A stretch of DNA of 40,765 bases from an uncultured Acetatifactor sp. (GTDB lineage: Bacteria; Bacillota; Clostridia; Lachnospirales; Lachnospiraceae): the NCBI RefSeq assembly GCF_910585425.1, contig NZ_CAJUCP010000053.1, forward strand, positions 1 through 40,765, given 5' to 3'. Below the pieces are notes generated by a model that ran no database searches, was not told the DNA's origin, and worked only from the letters and a program-made list of their open reading frames with translations. Of the stretch, positions 1 to 8,177 are shown in pieces. Both the position numbers and the translations under genes were made by a program. Every line of letters begins with the position of its first letter. Position 1 is the stretch's first letter.

Positions 1-67
1 AGAATCTGGTTTACTGGCCATATAACCTTACCGACCCATTTGCTGACTAACACCTAAATTATTTATA

Positions 68-547
68 TCAATTTTTAGAAGTTTCTTTTTTTCGCCAACG
101 CTTTAATGTTGGCAAGAATTTAAGCAACTCTGTTCTTGCCTCTTGCTCTGTCAACTGTAAGCCATTCTCTCGGTTCCAGTTATCTAAATCCTGCAAATTA
201 TATTCAATCAATTCCTCTATTGTAAAGTCTTGAACAAATCTTCCTTGTTGGTAACAAAATGCACAATATTCCTCTGATTTGCGTCCATCACTCTCGGTTC
301 CTTTATCGCTATCTTTTATCAAAACCATTCCGCAACTTTGGCACTGTCCAGCGGGATGACCTAACAAATAATCTACCGATACATTAAAAGTTTCAGCGAT
401 AAGTTTCAATGTATCAGTATTTGGTATAGTTTCTCCATTTTCCCAACGGGAAACAGCTTGTCTTGTAATCAATAATTTTTCTGCAAATTCATCTTGCGAA
501 AGACTTAGACTTTTTCGCAATTCTAAAATCGAGTCTCTTGTTTCCAT
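68..547 (-). CDS. XRE-family transcriptional regulator with C-terminal zinc ribbon
   Basis: 159 aa. Residues about 7-62 form a Cro/C1-type helix-turn-helix (LSLSQDEFAEKL, ITRQAVSRWENG, then NVSVDYLLG), which binds DNA. Residues 69-100 hold two CxxC pairs (CQSCG and CAFC), as in the small zinc-ribbon domain often fused to such regulators. The rest is a charged helical tail. The ATG is preceded by an AGGAGG-type site. The gene stands alone beside decayed mobile-element pieces, so it may be a stranded accessory regulator. Its target is unknown; the family call is firm. Confidence 0.85.
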   Translation of the reverse strand: METRDSILELRKSLSLSQDEFAEKLLITRQAVSRWENGETIPNTDTLKLIAETFNVSVDYLLGHPAGQCQSCGMVLIKDSDKGTESDGRKSEEYCAFCYQQGRFVQDFTIEELIEYNLQDLDNWNRENGLQLTEQEARTELLKFLPTLKRWRKKETSKN

Positions 548-574
548 TGATACATCCCTCCTTGCTTTCCTATA

Positions 575-603
575 ATTTTACCACTGGATACAAAGATACA
601 CAA
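575..603 (-). promoter_or_regulatory. Candidate sigma-A promoter of the XRE regulator
   Basis: On the minus strand TTGTGT (603-598) and TAAAAT (580-575) are separated by 17 bp, just upstream of the ATG at 547. Motif match only. Confidence 0.4.
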
Positions 604-731
604 GCAACTCGCTGTTGCCCTATTTTACAATCCATGTCAAAAGCGAATTTATAGGGAGCGCACAAACGGCAAGCAGGGCGACTGTAGCCACAGTTGCTAT
701 TTTTGTACTAACATAATAAATTGATTTTTTG

Positions 732-760
732 AAAAACTCTCAACGTCATTGAGAGTTTTT
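732..760. terminator. Bidirectional intrinsic terminator
   Basis: AAAAACTCTCAA (732-743) and TTGAGAGTTTTT (749-760) form a perfect 12-bp stem around a 5-nt loop, with A and T runs on either side, so it can act on both strands. It overlaps the last codons of the nuclease fragment at 746-958. Confidence 0.75.
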
Positions 761-958
761 ATCCTCATCCACCATTTCCGTTAATTCCTCAAGTTTCTTT
801 TGTAAGATTTCCTTGCTGATTAGTTTCGTCCTATATTCGGAAATCATGGTTGGACTCATGTTCCGGCTCAGGGCATATTCAACAACGTCCTCGTCCTTAC
901 TTTTGCAAAGAATAATGCCAACGCTGGGATTTTCGTGGGTTTTGACATAGCGTATCAA
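746..958 (-). pseudogene. C-terminal fragment of a DUF1016/YhcG-type PDDEXK nuclease
   Basis: 70 aa matching only the end of the YhcG-like family: the VGIILCKSKDEDVVEYAL segment, which follows the nuclease core in full-length proteins, and a helical tail. The catalytic core and N-terminal domain are absent upstream, and no ribosome-binding site precedes the first ATG. It is a remnant and probably inactive. A second, larger broken copy of the same family lies at 2929-3830; the two differ in sequence, so they are not parts of one gene split by an insertion. Confidence 0.6.
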
Positions 959-1034
959 AAGTCAGCTCCTGGTCTTTACACGGCAATTCTTCAAACCTGA
1001 TATTTTTTCCTTCTAAAATCAGTTAGGAATACGC

Positions 1035-1068
1035 AAAAAATCAATCGTATTTTTTTACGATTGATTTT
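1035..1068 (-). terminator. Intrinsic terminator downstream of the mobilisation remnant
   Basis: AAAATCAATCGTA (1037-1049) and TACGATTGATTTT (1056-1068) form a perfect 13-bp inverted repeat around six Ts. On the minus strand it is followed by a short T run, as expected for a terminator of the relaxase remnant. Confidence 0.6.
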
Positions 1069-1390
1069 ATCCATGTTCTGTTGTTTCTGTGTCTTGGGCG
1101 GCTTCTGTTTTCTGCCTGTACCTGCTGGATGCGTTCCTGCCGCCTTTTCAGGCTCTCCTGTACGGATGGTTTAAATCCCTTGTGGGGCATAGGAGCGCAG
1201 GTCAAGCCGTTCCGAGCGGTCATTGGGCTTCCAGATAGCGGTTGGCCGTGTCCGCCCATCCCTGCCGCCAGATTTCAGCGTACTTCTGGTCGTTCCAGTC
1301 CGCGGTGTTCTCTTTGTGGCTGGGGAGCCATTTGCCTTTTTGCTCCATCGCCCGGCGGAAGAAACGGCGTATTTGTTCCCGCTCCGCTGG
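1069..1390 (-). pseudogene. Decayed MobA/MobL-type relaxase, C-terminal remnant
   Basis: Minus-strand frames read RFFRRAMEQKGKWLPSHKEN, DWNDQKYAEIWRQGWAD and TANRYLEA. After a frameshift near 1215 they continue as SERLDLRSYAPQGI and then stop. This order (W..WA...NRYLE...R.D.RS...QGI) is the pattern I know from MobA/MobL relaxases of mobilisable plasmids and transposons. Several frameshifts and the missing N-terminal tyrosine and histidine motifs show that it is dead. The piece is richer in GC than its neighbours, which fits a separate origin. No short frame here is a credible gene on its own. Confidence 0.55.
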
Positions 1391-1450
1391 ACGATGGTAA
1401 TCTTCTCAGATTTCCTGCCTGGGTGTGCCGCTGGCGGGCGGCAGATTTTT

Positions 1451-2341
1451 CTATTTCTTTCTTACCGGAATCCATAGTTCACAGAATAGACCGCTTCTTC
1501 CTTTTTCAAAATATATTTCATAGTCGGTTTCTGCTTCCGATTCATACCCCATTTGCGGCAAAAATTCCTTATAGAACCTTGACCAAGTATCACCGATGCA
1601 ATCACCATCTTCACCAATGCAATCAAATACAACATAAGTTCCCGGTTTCACGTCCCAGATGCTATAACCTGCTTTTTCCATTTCAACGATATCAAACTCT
1701 GATGTAGCTCCATCGATCAAGACGCCAATACCATATTCAAATGTACCCTCTCCTTGTTTTGTAGGAGAACATAACCCATACAAGTCGCGCTTTCCTTCCG
1801 GCCTCAGATTGCGAATCGCTTCTACTAAATTTTTGTCATGGCACTCTTCCCAAAAGTCAGGAATATCATGATTTTCCTCATCATTAATAATCTCATTTCT
1901 AAAACTTCTCGCTAATGCAATAAATTTCAGCTCTTTTGTTTGTACGATTCTGTAATCCATACTTTTACCACCTTCCACAATTATTTTAATGACAAGTGGA
2001 TTGAAAAGTAAGAGCTTCGCGGATTCTTCTCTCGCAAATTTAGGCGCGATTCCATGAAACCTTGTAAATGCCTTGGTAAAACTTTCTGGCGTTTCATAGC
2101 CATATTTTAGAGCAATATCTGTTATTTTTGCATTTGTTTCTACGATTTCTCTCCCGGCTAATGACAGCCTGCGCTTGCGGATATAGGCATTGGCAGTCAT
2201 CCCTGTAAGAAAACTAAATGCCCTATGGAACTCATAGCTTGAAGTGTGCACCTGCTTCGCTGCATCTTCATAGTTGATTTCCTCCATAATATGCTCTTCC
2301 ATATAAGTAATGGCCTGTTGTATTGCTGCTATCCACTCCAT
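1451..2341 (-). CDS. AraC-family regulator with GyrI-like effector-binding domain
   Basis: 296 aa. Residues about 5-105 carry the two AraC-type helix-turn-helix motifs (DAAKQVHTSSYEFHRAFSF; ITDIALKYGYETPESFTKAF). Residues about 130-296 resemble the GyrI-like/SOUL-type small-molecule-binding domain (KPGTYVVFDCIGE; FLPQMGYESEAETDYEIYF). This head-to-tail order is that of SoxS/Rob-like activators that sense hydrophobic or cationic compounds. A GGAGG site lies 8-9 nt before the ATG. The gene is intact though the neighbourhood is decayed, and the relaxase remnant starts right after its stop. The ligand is unknown. Confidence 0.9.
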   Translation of the reverse strand: MEWIAAIQQAITYMEEHIMEEINYEDAAKQVHTSSYEFHRAFSFLTGMTANAYIRKRRLSLAGREIVETNAKITDIALKYGYETPESFTKAFTRFHGIAPKFAREESAKLLLFNPLVIKIIVEGGKSMDYRIVQTKELKFIALARSFRNEIINDEENHDIPDFWEECHDKNLVEAIRNLRPEGKRDLYGLCSPTKQGEGTFEYGIGVLIDGATSEFDIVEMEKAGYSIWDVKPGTYVVFDCIGEDGDCIGDTWSRFYKEFLPQMGYESEAETDYEIYFEKGRSGLFCELWIPVRKK

Positions 2342-2429
2342 ACTTTTTCCTCCTGTTGAAGTCTATTATAGAAGCAATTTGAAAGGATCACATTTCCTGG
2401 CTTGCGAAAAGTTGTCAGGTGAAGAATCC

Positions 2430-2884
2430 GATTTGTCACTGGTTCCATTATACGTTATGGCCTTGGAGAAGTATGGCTGTATCTCGGAAAACCTGCCCTT
2501 GCCCGCTATGAATCTAAGGATAATAAAGAAATCAATCATGGCAACCTTATCACGCTGGCGGATTTCTATGGAGTGTCTATTGATTATCTGTTATGCCGGA
2601 CAAAAAACAGGGAGCAGGTCAACACGCCTTTAACAGAATTACATTTGAGTGATGAAATGGTTGCTCTTCTGAAAAGTGGCCGGATTAACAACCGTCTGCT
2701 GTGCAAACTTGCTGCCCAGAAGGATTTTATAAAGTTTTTGCCGGAGATAGGTTGTATTGATATTGCACAGTCCGAGAGCGTGTCCGCCGTAAATCACCGG
2801 TCTTTCCTCGCCATGTTGTATTCTTTTAAAACACCATTTGCCCAACGGCTAAATTCAATGCCCCATTTTGATTTCACTCAATAA
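2430..2884 (+). pseudogene. Headless XRE-type regulator remnant
   Basis: One open frame runs from about 2430 to the stop at 2884 and contains ARYESKDNKEINHGN, LITLADFYGVSIDYLLC and NTPLTELHLSDE. These are the second half of a Cro/C1 helix-turn-helix and the conserved tail of a regulator common on clostridial integrative elements. The first helices are missing and no start codon with a ribosome-binding site precedes the HTH; the first possible start is a GTG at 2573, inside the domain. I read it as a 5'-truncated remnant. Confidence 0.55.
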
Positions 2885-2928
2885 CCGATAGAAATAATAA
2901 CATCTAAATGGTAGTGTTCTACCATGTA

Positions 2929-3830
2929 TTACAGCAGAATCCCAATGGTGGGGTTATCTCCCTGCCCTCGCTTTAAGTCATCATACATGCGCACATACAT
3001 ATCAATCTGTCCCACATCCTGATGAGTAATTCTGCCCATCTTCAAATCGATTAGTACGTAACACTTAAGTTCGATATTATAAAAAACGAGATCTAAATAG
3101 TAGTCCGAAGTTTCCGTTACAATATGCTGCTGACGAGCCACGAACGCAAATCCTCTACCCAGTTCCATCAAATAATCTCTGATATGTGAAAGAATGGCAG
3201 ATTCTAAATCTCCTTCCAAATAGGTATCCTCATTTTTAAAACCAAGAAATTCTGCAATTACCGGACTTTTGATAAGCTCAAATTGATTCTTTTGAAATTT
3301 CGCAGTTTTCTGCTTCATTTCTTCAACTAAAGCCTCTTTTTTGGTGCCTGAAGCAGCCTATGATAATATTGTGTACTGATATTACGGTCTAAGGTTCTCG
3401 AACTCCAATTCTCGTCAATGGCCTCTTTCATATACCAATAGCGTGCATTTTCATCCGCAACACGAAGAAGGCTCCTAATATGCGTCCAGTTAAGATTGTG
3501 AACGCATGCGTTCACAATCTGCTCATCAGGAAAACACTGATAAAATTTAATATAATAATGCAGATTTCTTATGGAATAATTTTTGCCAAACTCCTTTGTC
3601 AAATCTTCTGCCAATGCAGAAATTAAACCTTTACCATACTCTGCACGTTTACTGCCGCCCATTTTCTGCTCTACAATTCGTTTTCCGATATTCCAATAAG
3701 TAAGCAGCATTGCCTTACTAGAGGCGCTATAGGCTGCTTCTTGTCCAGAAGAAATAATACTTTTAATTTCTGTAATAACTGATTGGTATGGCGTCAAATG
3801 ATTTTCCATCATGTCACCTCGATTTTTCAT
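2929..3830 (-). pseudogene. Frameshifted and truncated DUF1016 (YhcG-type) nuclease
   Basis: Two adjacent minus-strand frames form one gene. The upstream part (3830-3327, 167 aa) is the DUF1016 N-terminal domain (LLTYWNIGKRIVEQ, YSIRNLHYYIKFYQ, WTHIRSLLRV). The downstream part (3318-2929) is the PDDEXK core (SDYYLDLVFYNIELKCYVLIDLK, here quoted only as SDYYLDLVFYN and VLIDLK) and ends early at NPTIGILL. The frames would join as LLQAPKKEALVEEM if the A6 run near 3338-3343 had one more A. The C-terminal 50-60 residues usual for the family are missing after a stop at 2931-2929. YhcG-like proteins are tied to mobile elements and restriction loci. Probably inactive. Confidence 0.75.
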
Positions 3831-3864
3831 AATGAATTTATTTTAACTTTCTTTTCCTGATACA

Positions 3865-4029
3865 TCAAGGCTCTTTCAAAAACGGTGTAGTAAGTGCCTT
3901 GCCGTTCATTTCCTGAAGCAAAAAGAAAGTGTTCCCTCCGGTTACATAAATGTAATCATTATTCTCTAATTTGTTTTTTATATTTAAATGAGTAGCCGTA
4001 GAAATATCAGCTAAAAATAGTTTCTGCAT
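3865..4029 (-). pseudogene. Peptidase S51 (PepE-like) internal fragment
   Basis: A 54-aa frame from ATG 4029 to TGA 3865 reads KLFLADISTATHLNIKNKL and then NNDYIYVTGGNTFFLLQE. The GGNTFFLLQ block is the hallmark of the peptidase S51/type 1 glutamine-amidotransferase-like family, whose members are about 200-230 aa. The serine-containing GESAG motif and all later parts are missing, as is the true N-terminus. It is a remnant. Confidence 0.55.
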
Positions 4030-4069
4030 ATGCTATCCCCTCTTATTTGTAATGTTTTCATATGTTATC

Positions 4070-4774
4070 TCACAAGGTAAATTCTTTCTTTAATTTCTTA
4101 TAGGAAGGTTTACCGGAAAAGAAAATCCTTCTGCGTTCGATCATATCCGATACCATTTTATGGGCTGTGTCTTCGGATTCCAGTTTAGGACAAAGATATT
4201 GGATGCAATGATTATATAATTCTTCGTGCCAGTCGCAGGGCGCTTCTCCATAAAGCGGGTTTTTGAGTATTTTGAGAAAACGGTCAAAGTATTCTTTTCC
4301 CTCGTTAAGCTCTCTTTTCAGAAAACATAGCATTGCCAGGTTGTAGCTTTCCCAAAACACCCTGTTTTCCGGCATGCTATTTAGCTGACTTTCCATTTGT
4401 ACTTTTGCATAATCCATATTGCGAAACAGACGATACTCCCTCACTTTTGCCATGGCAGCTTCCGCAAGGTGTTCCAGCTCTTTTGTAAAGACAGCATCAT
4501 CACCTTTATAGGATACATATCCCGCTTCATTTACTCGATATCCTATATAAAAGGCCAATGTTTCGTTTAAGCCTGCGCTGGTTTCCCATAAGAAGCTGAT
4601 TCCGACATTCAGATAAGAACCTCTGTCATAGGAACTCGGCTGAAATTCTACCTGTATCACAAAATATCCGTTATCATCAAGCCATCTTCTGGAAGACCCC
4701 ACTCTAAAAAGTCCTTCGGGAGCCAGTATTTTCTTAGCTGCCGCATTTATTATTTTTTGATGTTGTCCCGTCAT
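4070..4774 (-). CDS. Uncharacterised protein with a DUF4304-like N-terminal half
   Basis: 234 aa, soluble. The first half (about 20-80: SSRRWLDDNGYFVIQVEFQP, SYLNVGISFLW) resembles DUF4304-type proteins, in which an aromatic-rich strand pattern precedes YLNVGI; this is a weak match from memory. The second half is helical and rich in Glu, Lys and Tyr. GAGAGG lies about 8 nt before the ATG. It is free-standing between the S51 scrap and the divergent TetR operon. No function can be assigned. Confidence 0.6.
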   Translation of the reverse strand: MTGQHQKIINAAAKKILAPEGLFRVGSSRRWLDDNGYFVIQVEFQPSSYDRGSYLNVGISFLWETSAGLNETLAFYIGYRVNEAGYVSYKGDDAVFTKELEHLAEAAMAKVREYRLFRNMDYAKVQMESQLNSMPENRVFWESYNLAMLCFLKRELNEGKEYFDRFLKILKNPLYGEAPCDWHEELYNHCIQYLCPKLESEDTAHKMVSDMIERRRIFFSGKPSYKKLKKEFTL

Positions 4775-4983
4775 ATTTTCCTCTCAATCAAAAGAAGGAT
4801 TTCCGCACAAATCCCGATTTGCCCATGGCTCCATTATACCACGATCACTTTTCTGATGGAACACCGGAATACAGTAGCCGCCTTGACATATAATACAGCC
4901 CATTGATTTCTGCGCCTGTCCGTATTCAAAGGATAGCTTCCCGCCGCTCCGGCAGGCAGCGGAGAGTAATCTCTTTTGCCATA

Positions 4984-5012
4984 TTGACTTTTCCCGCCGC
5001 TTCGCTTATACT
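4984..5012 (+). promoter_or_regulatory. Promoter of the TetR-ABC exporter operon
   Basis: TTGACT (4984-4989) and TATACT (5007-5012) are separated by 17 bp, 48 bp before the TetR start codon. Both boxes are near consensus. Confidence 0.75.
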
Positions 5013-5029
5013 TAAATCAAGTGATTTAA
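5012..5029. promoter_or_regulatory. Palindromic operator, probably autoregulatory
   Basis: TTAAATCAAGTGATTTAA is a perfect inverted repeat (8-bp arms, 2-bp centre) starting at the end of the -10 box, so a bound repressor would cover the transcription start. A further half-site, TTGATTT, follows at 5035-5041. The adjacent tetR-type gene is the obvious candidate for the binding protein. Confidence 0.65.
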
Positions 5030-5059
5030 AACAGTTGATTTAGAAAGGGAAAACAGACC

Positions 5060-5641
5060 ATGCCGCCCAAAGCAAAATTCACTAAAGCAGAGATTATCGA
5101 AGCAGCCTTAAATATTGTCAGGACAGACGGATATGAAGCCCTGACCTCCAGAGCCTTGGGAACATACCTGACCAGCTCGGCAAGGCCGATTTTTACCGTA
5201 TTCAAAAATATGGAAGAAGTCCAGCAGGCTATGACCCAGGCTGCCAAAGCTTTGTATAAAGAATACGTGGAGAAAGGCTTGGCAGAGGAGCACCCGTTCA
5301 AAGGCGTAGGCACCCAATACATTCTTTTCTCTGTCAAGGAGCCCAAACTTTTCCAGCTCCTCTTTATGACAGAGCAGAAACAGATTCCCGACTTATCCGG
5401 TGTGCTTCCGCTGATTGATGAAAGCTATGAGCAGATTCTGTTGTCCATCCAGGATGATTACAAAATCAGCAGGCCCTCCGCGCAAAAACTGTATCATCAT
5501 CTATGGCTATATACCCACGGAATCGCATCCCTCTGCGCCACGAAAATGTGCCGCTTCACAGGCCAGGAAATCAGCACCATGATGACGGAGGTAGCAATGA
5601 GCATCTTGAAAAAAATAAAGGAGGATGAAAAGAATGATTAA
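5060..5641 (+). CDS. TetR/AcrR-family regulator
   Basis: 193 aa. The N-terminal HTH spans about residues 8-54 (AEIIEAALNIVRTDGYEALT, SRALGTYLTSSARPIF, FKNMEEV); the remainder is a helical ligand-binding and dimer domain (LFQLLFM, LYTHGIASLC), as in TetR_C regulators of clostridial exporters. AAAGGG lies 9 nt upstream of the ATG. It is the first gene of an operon with an MacB/SalX-like exporter, so it probably represses exporter expression until a toxic compound binds. The ligand is unknown. Confidence 0.9.
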   Translation: MPPKAKFTKAEIIEAALNIVRTDGYEALTSRALGTYLTSSARPIFTVFKNMEEVQQAMTQAAKALYKEYVEKGLAEEHPFKGVGTQYILFSVKEPKLFQLLFMTEQKQIPDLSGVLPLIDESYEQILLSIQDDYKISRPSAQKLYHHLWLYTHGIASLCATKMCRFTGQEISTMMTEVAMSILKKIKEDEKND

Positions 5642-6326
5642 AGCGAAAGACATCATAAAATCCTACGGAAACGGAGAAAGCCGGTTTCAAGTGTTAAAGG
5701 GCATCAGCCTTGATATTGAGGATAACGACTTTGTAGTCATCCTCGGCGCGTCGGGTTCTGGCAAGTCCACTTTTCTGAATGTAGTCTCAGGTCTTGAACG
5801 CCCCGACAGCGGGAAAGTGTCCTATGACGGGAAGGAGATTACAGCCCTTTCTGACAAGGAAGTAACTGCATTTCGCAAGGAAAATGTGGGATTTATTTTC
5901 CAGCAATATTATCTGCTGCCCAATATGAACGTAGATAAAAACGTGAAAATGGGCGCCGACTTAGCAGACAACAAAGACTATAAAACCGTCATTGAGGCAG
6001 TGGGACTGGGAGAAAAAAGGCAGAAATATCCCAGCGAACTTTCAGGCGGCGAACAGCAGAGAGTATCCATTGCAAGAGCCTTGGCAAAGAGACCGAAAGT
6101 CCTATTTCTTGACGAACCCACAGGCGCATTGGACGAACAGACCGGGCGGCAGATTCTCGATTATATCTGCAAACTTCAAAAGGAATATGATTTCACGATC
6201 ATAATGGTGACGCACAACCTGAATATCGCGGAAATGGCTGACACAGTCATAAAAATGAACAGCGGAAAAATCTCTGAAATCTATACAAATGAAACGAAAA
6301 AGACCGCTTACGAGATTGGATGGTGA
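5634..6326 (+). CDS. ABC transporter ATP-binding protein (LolD/SalX/MacB type)
   Basis: 230 aa from the ATG at 5634, chosen because AAAGGAGG (5617-5624) is 9 nt upstream; an in-frame ATG at 5625 abuts that site. Motifs in order: Walker A GASGSGKST, Q-loop FIFQQYYLLPNM, signature LSGGEQQR, Walker B VLFLDEPTGALD and H-loop MVTHN. It powers the FtsX-like permease that follows. The start overlaps the 3' end of the TetR gene by 8 bp, which implies translational coupling. The substrate (a peptide, antibiotic or lipid) cannot be read from sequence. Confidence 0.93.
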   Translation: MIKAKDIIKSYGNGESRFQVLKGISLDIEDNDFVVILGASGSGKSTFLNVVSGLERPDSGKVSYDGKEITALSDKEVTAFRKENVGFIFQQYYLLPNMNVDKNVKMGADLADNKDYKTVIEAVGLGEKRQKYPSELSGGEQQRVSIARALAKRPKVLFLDEPTGALDEQTGRQILDYICKLQKEYDFTIIMVTHNLNIAEMADTVIKMNSGKISEIYTNETKKTAYEIGW

Positions 6327-6330
6327 CGAT

Positions 6331-7479
6331 ATGCTCATTGGAATAAAAAACGCTTCAAAACTCATCGGCCTTTCCATTATCGCCTGCTGCGCCGTGCTTG
6401 TATGTACCATGTTCGTGAATTTTTATTGTGATGTCCGCCTGATCGAGAGCGAGATAACATCCGAACCAGCAATGATTTTTTATAATGCCCAGGTTTCTAC
6501 CGCAAAAGTCGTCTGCCTGGTAAGCGGCGGATGCCTGCTTTTGACTGCCGTTATCATGCTGCTGTTTTATATCAAACACTATATCGACACCCACAAGAAG
6601 GAGCTTGGGATATTGAAGGCATTGGGATATTCAAATCTCAAAATTGCAAAAAGCTTCTGGGTATTCGGAACCAGCGCTTTCATCGGAACCGCAATCGGAT
6701 ACGCAGGCGCGTTTCTCATCATGCCACGGTTTTACGCCCTGCAGAATGAAGATAAATTGCTCCCTGAGCTGACCGTCCATTTTCATCCGGGCATTTTATT
6801 CTGTTTCGTGGCATTGCCCACGGTGTGTTTTTCGGCGCTTTCGGTTTATTACGCCTGGCACAAATTAAAAAAGCCTGTGCTGCTGCTTTTGAAAGACAAC
6901 CTGCAGACTGCTTCCAAAACGCCGAACCACAGAACCGAAAAAAACAGAGAATTGCCCTTCGTGGAGGACTTGAAAAGGAATACCCTGAAATCGAAAAAGG
7001 CCCTTGTATTCTTCATTGTTTTTGCTTCATTTTGTTTTTCATCTATGACACAGATGTCGTTCAGTATGAAGGATTTCGCAAGTGAAATGATGGGCGTGAT
7101 GATGCTGGCCATCGGACTTATATTGGCCTTTACAACGCTGTTCCTCGCCATCACTACCGTCATCAACGGGAACACAAAAACCATTGCCATGATGAGAGTA
7201 TTCGGCTATTCGCAGAAAGAATGCTGCAGGGCGATTCTGGGCGGATACAGGCCGCTGTCTTATCTTGGTTTTATGCTGGGAACAGGGTATCAATACGGAT
7301 TGCTGCGGCTTATGGTGGACATCGTATTTAAGGATATGGGGAGCGTACCGGCATATGAATTTGATGTTCCCGTTATGCTTGTTTCACTCACCGCGTTTAT
7401 AGCGATTTACGAAATTCTCATGTATGTGTATTCCGAAAAAATCAAGAAGATTTCTATCAAGGAAATCATGATTGAGTGA
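6331..7479 (+). CDS. FtsX-like ABC transporter permease
   Basis: 382 aa from the ATG at 6331, 4 nt after the ATPase stop; the open frame extends further upstream inside the ATPase gene, but a later start is far more likely. There are two halves, each with FtsX-type membrane segments: TM near residue 10-35, then a triplet at about 60-180 (HKKELGILKALGYSNLKIAK marks the cytoplasmic coupling loop), and a second set at about 225-375 (TKTIAMMRVFGYSQKEC coupling loop). The extracellular domain is very short compared with BceB or MacB. It probably pairs with the preceding ATPase as an exporter. Confidence 0.88.
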   Translation: MLIGIKNASKLIGLSIIACCAVLVCTMFVNFYCDVRLIESEITSEPAMIFYNAQVSTAKVVCLVSGGCLLLTAVIMLLFYIKHYIDTHKKELGILKALGYSNLKIAKSFWVFGTSAFIGTAIGYAGAFLIMPRFYALQNEDKLLPELTVHFHPGILFCFVALPTVCFSALSVYYAWHKLKKPVLLLLKDNLQTASKTPNHRTEKNRELPFVEDLKRNTLKSKKALVFFIVFASFCFSSMTQMSFSMKDFASEMMGVMMLAIGLILAFTTLFLAITTVINGNTKTIAMMRVFGYSQKECCRAILGGYRPLSYLGFMLGTGYQYGLLRLMVDIVFKDMGSVPAYEFDVPVMLVSLTAFIAIYEILMYVYSEKIKKISIKEIMIE

Positions 7480-7510
7480 CAGGAGGAAGGCGGGAAATGC
7501 ATGCGGACAA

Positions 7511-7543
7511 AATCCCCGCTGCCCTGTCATTCAGCCAGCGGGG
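7511..7543 (-). terminator. Terminator of the kinase-like gene
   Basis: CCCCGCTG (7514-7521) and CAGCGGGG (7536-7543) form a perfect 8-bp stem. On the minus strand the stem is followed by ATTTTG, so it would end the transcript from 7527-8120. It overlaps that gene's last codons and also lies just past the convergent permease. Confidence 0.55.
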
Positions 7544-8120
7544 AGGCGAAGCCATCAGCCAATTTCAGCGCCGTCTGCCGCACGCCCTCTATGGGGAGGA
7601 CATGCGTATACGCCCAGGCGTACCACAATATATGGCAGACCGTCGCAAACTTCCCCCAGCCCCCATCCTCGGATTCATAGCCCGCCAGACGCAGTGCCAG
7701 AGTCTGCTCCAGCGCCAGCGGCGCCAGCATGGGCCGCTGCCAGTCCGGGATGTAGCGCAAATCCCCGCCTTCCGTTATCAGGTTCGAGACATTGAGATCC
7801 CCATGGATGATTCCGATCGGCTGACCGGCATACAGGCTGGGGATCCGCGTTTCCATCCAGTGGAACAAAGGGCGAAGCGCCTGCCCGCCGCTGCCCAGGG
7901 CGGACAGGCAGGCGCTTTCCGTCTGTGAGATCATTCTATCCCCGGAGGAAAGGTCGAAAAAAATCGGCATGCCGCCCACATCCCGAAGCGCCTCCCTGCA
8001 CTGCGCGGTCAGCATTTTCACTTCAGAAGCGGACGGCGGGGCGGCAGGAGAAGAGGGGCAGTAGGGAAAAATCATCATATCGCACCCACGTGAAATATGC
8101 GCCAGCAACAGCCTTTTCAT
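7527..8120 (-). pseudogene. APH-like phosphotransferase lacking the N-terminal lobe
   Basis: 197 aa. The C-terminal lobe of an aminoglycoside/choline-kinase-like fold is clear: GIIHGDLNVSNLI holds the catalytic Asp and Asn of the Brenner motif, followed by DLRYIPDWQRP where the metal-binding Asp is expected. The N-lobe (glycine-rich loop and ATP-binding Lys), about 80-100 residues in relatives, is missing. The frame continues upstream without a start or ribosome-binding site to the TGA of the preceding gene at 8178. It is probably a 5'-truncated, inactive copy, though expression from an internal ATG (8120 or 8081) cannot be excluded. Confidence 0.55.
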
Positions 8121-8177
8121 GATTCGGTATGGAAGCGCAAGGAAAATCGGAAAGACCAGCCGGGGAACCGACCGGCC

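Noticed and set aside
4883..4894. TTGACA next to TATAAT
   Set aside because: The two boxes abut with no spacer, so they cannot form one promoter.
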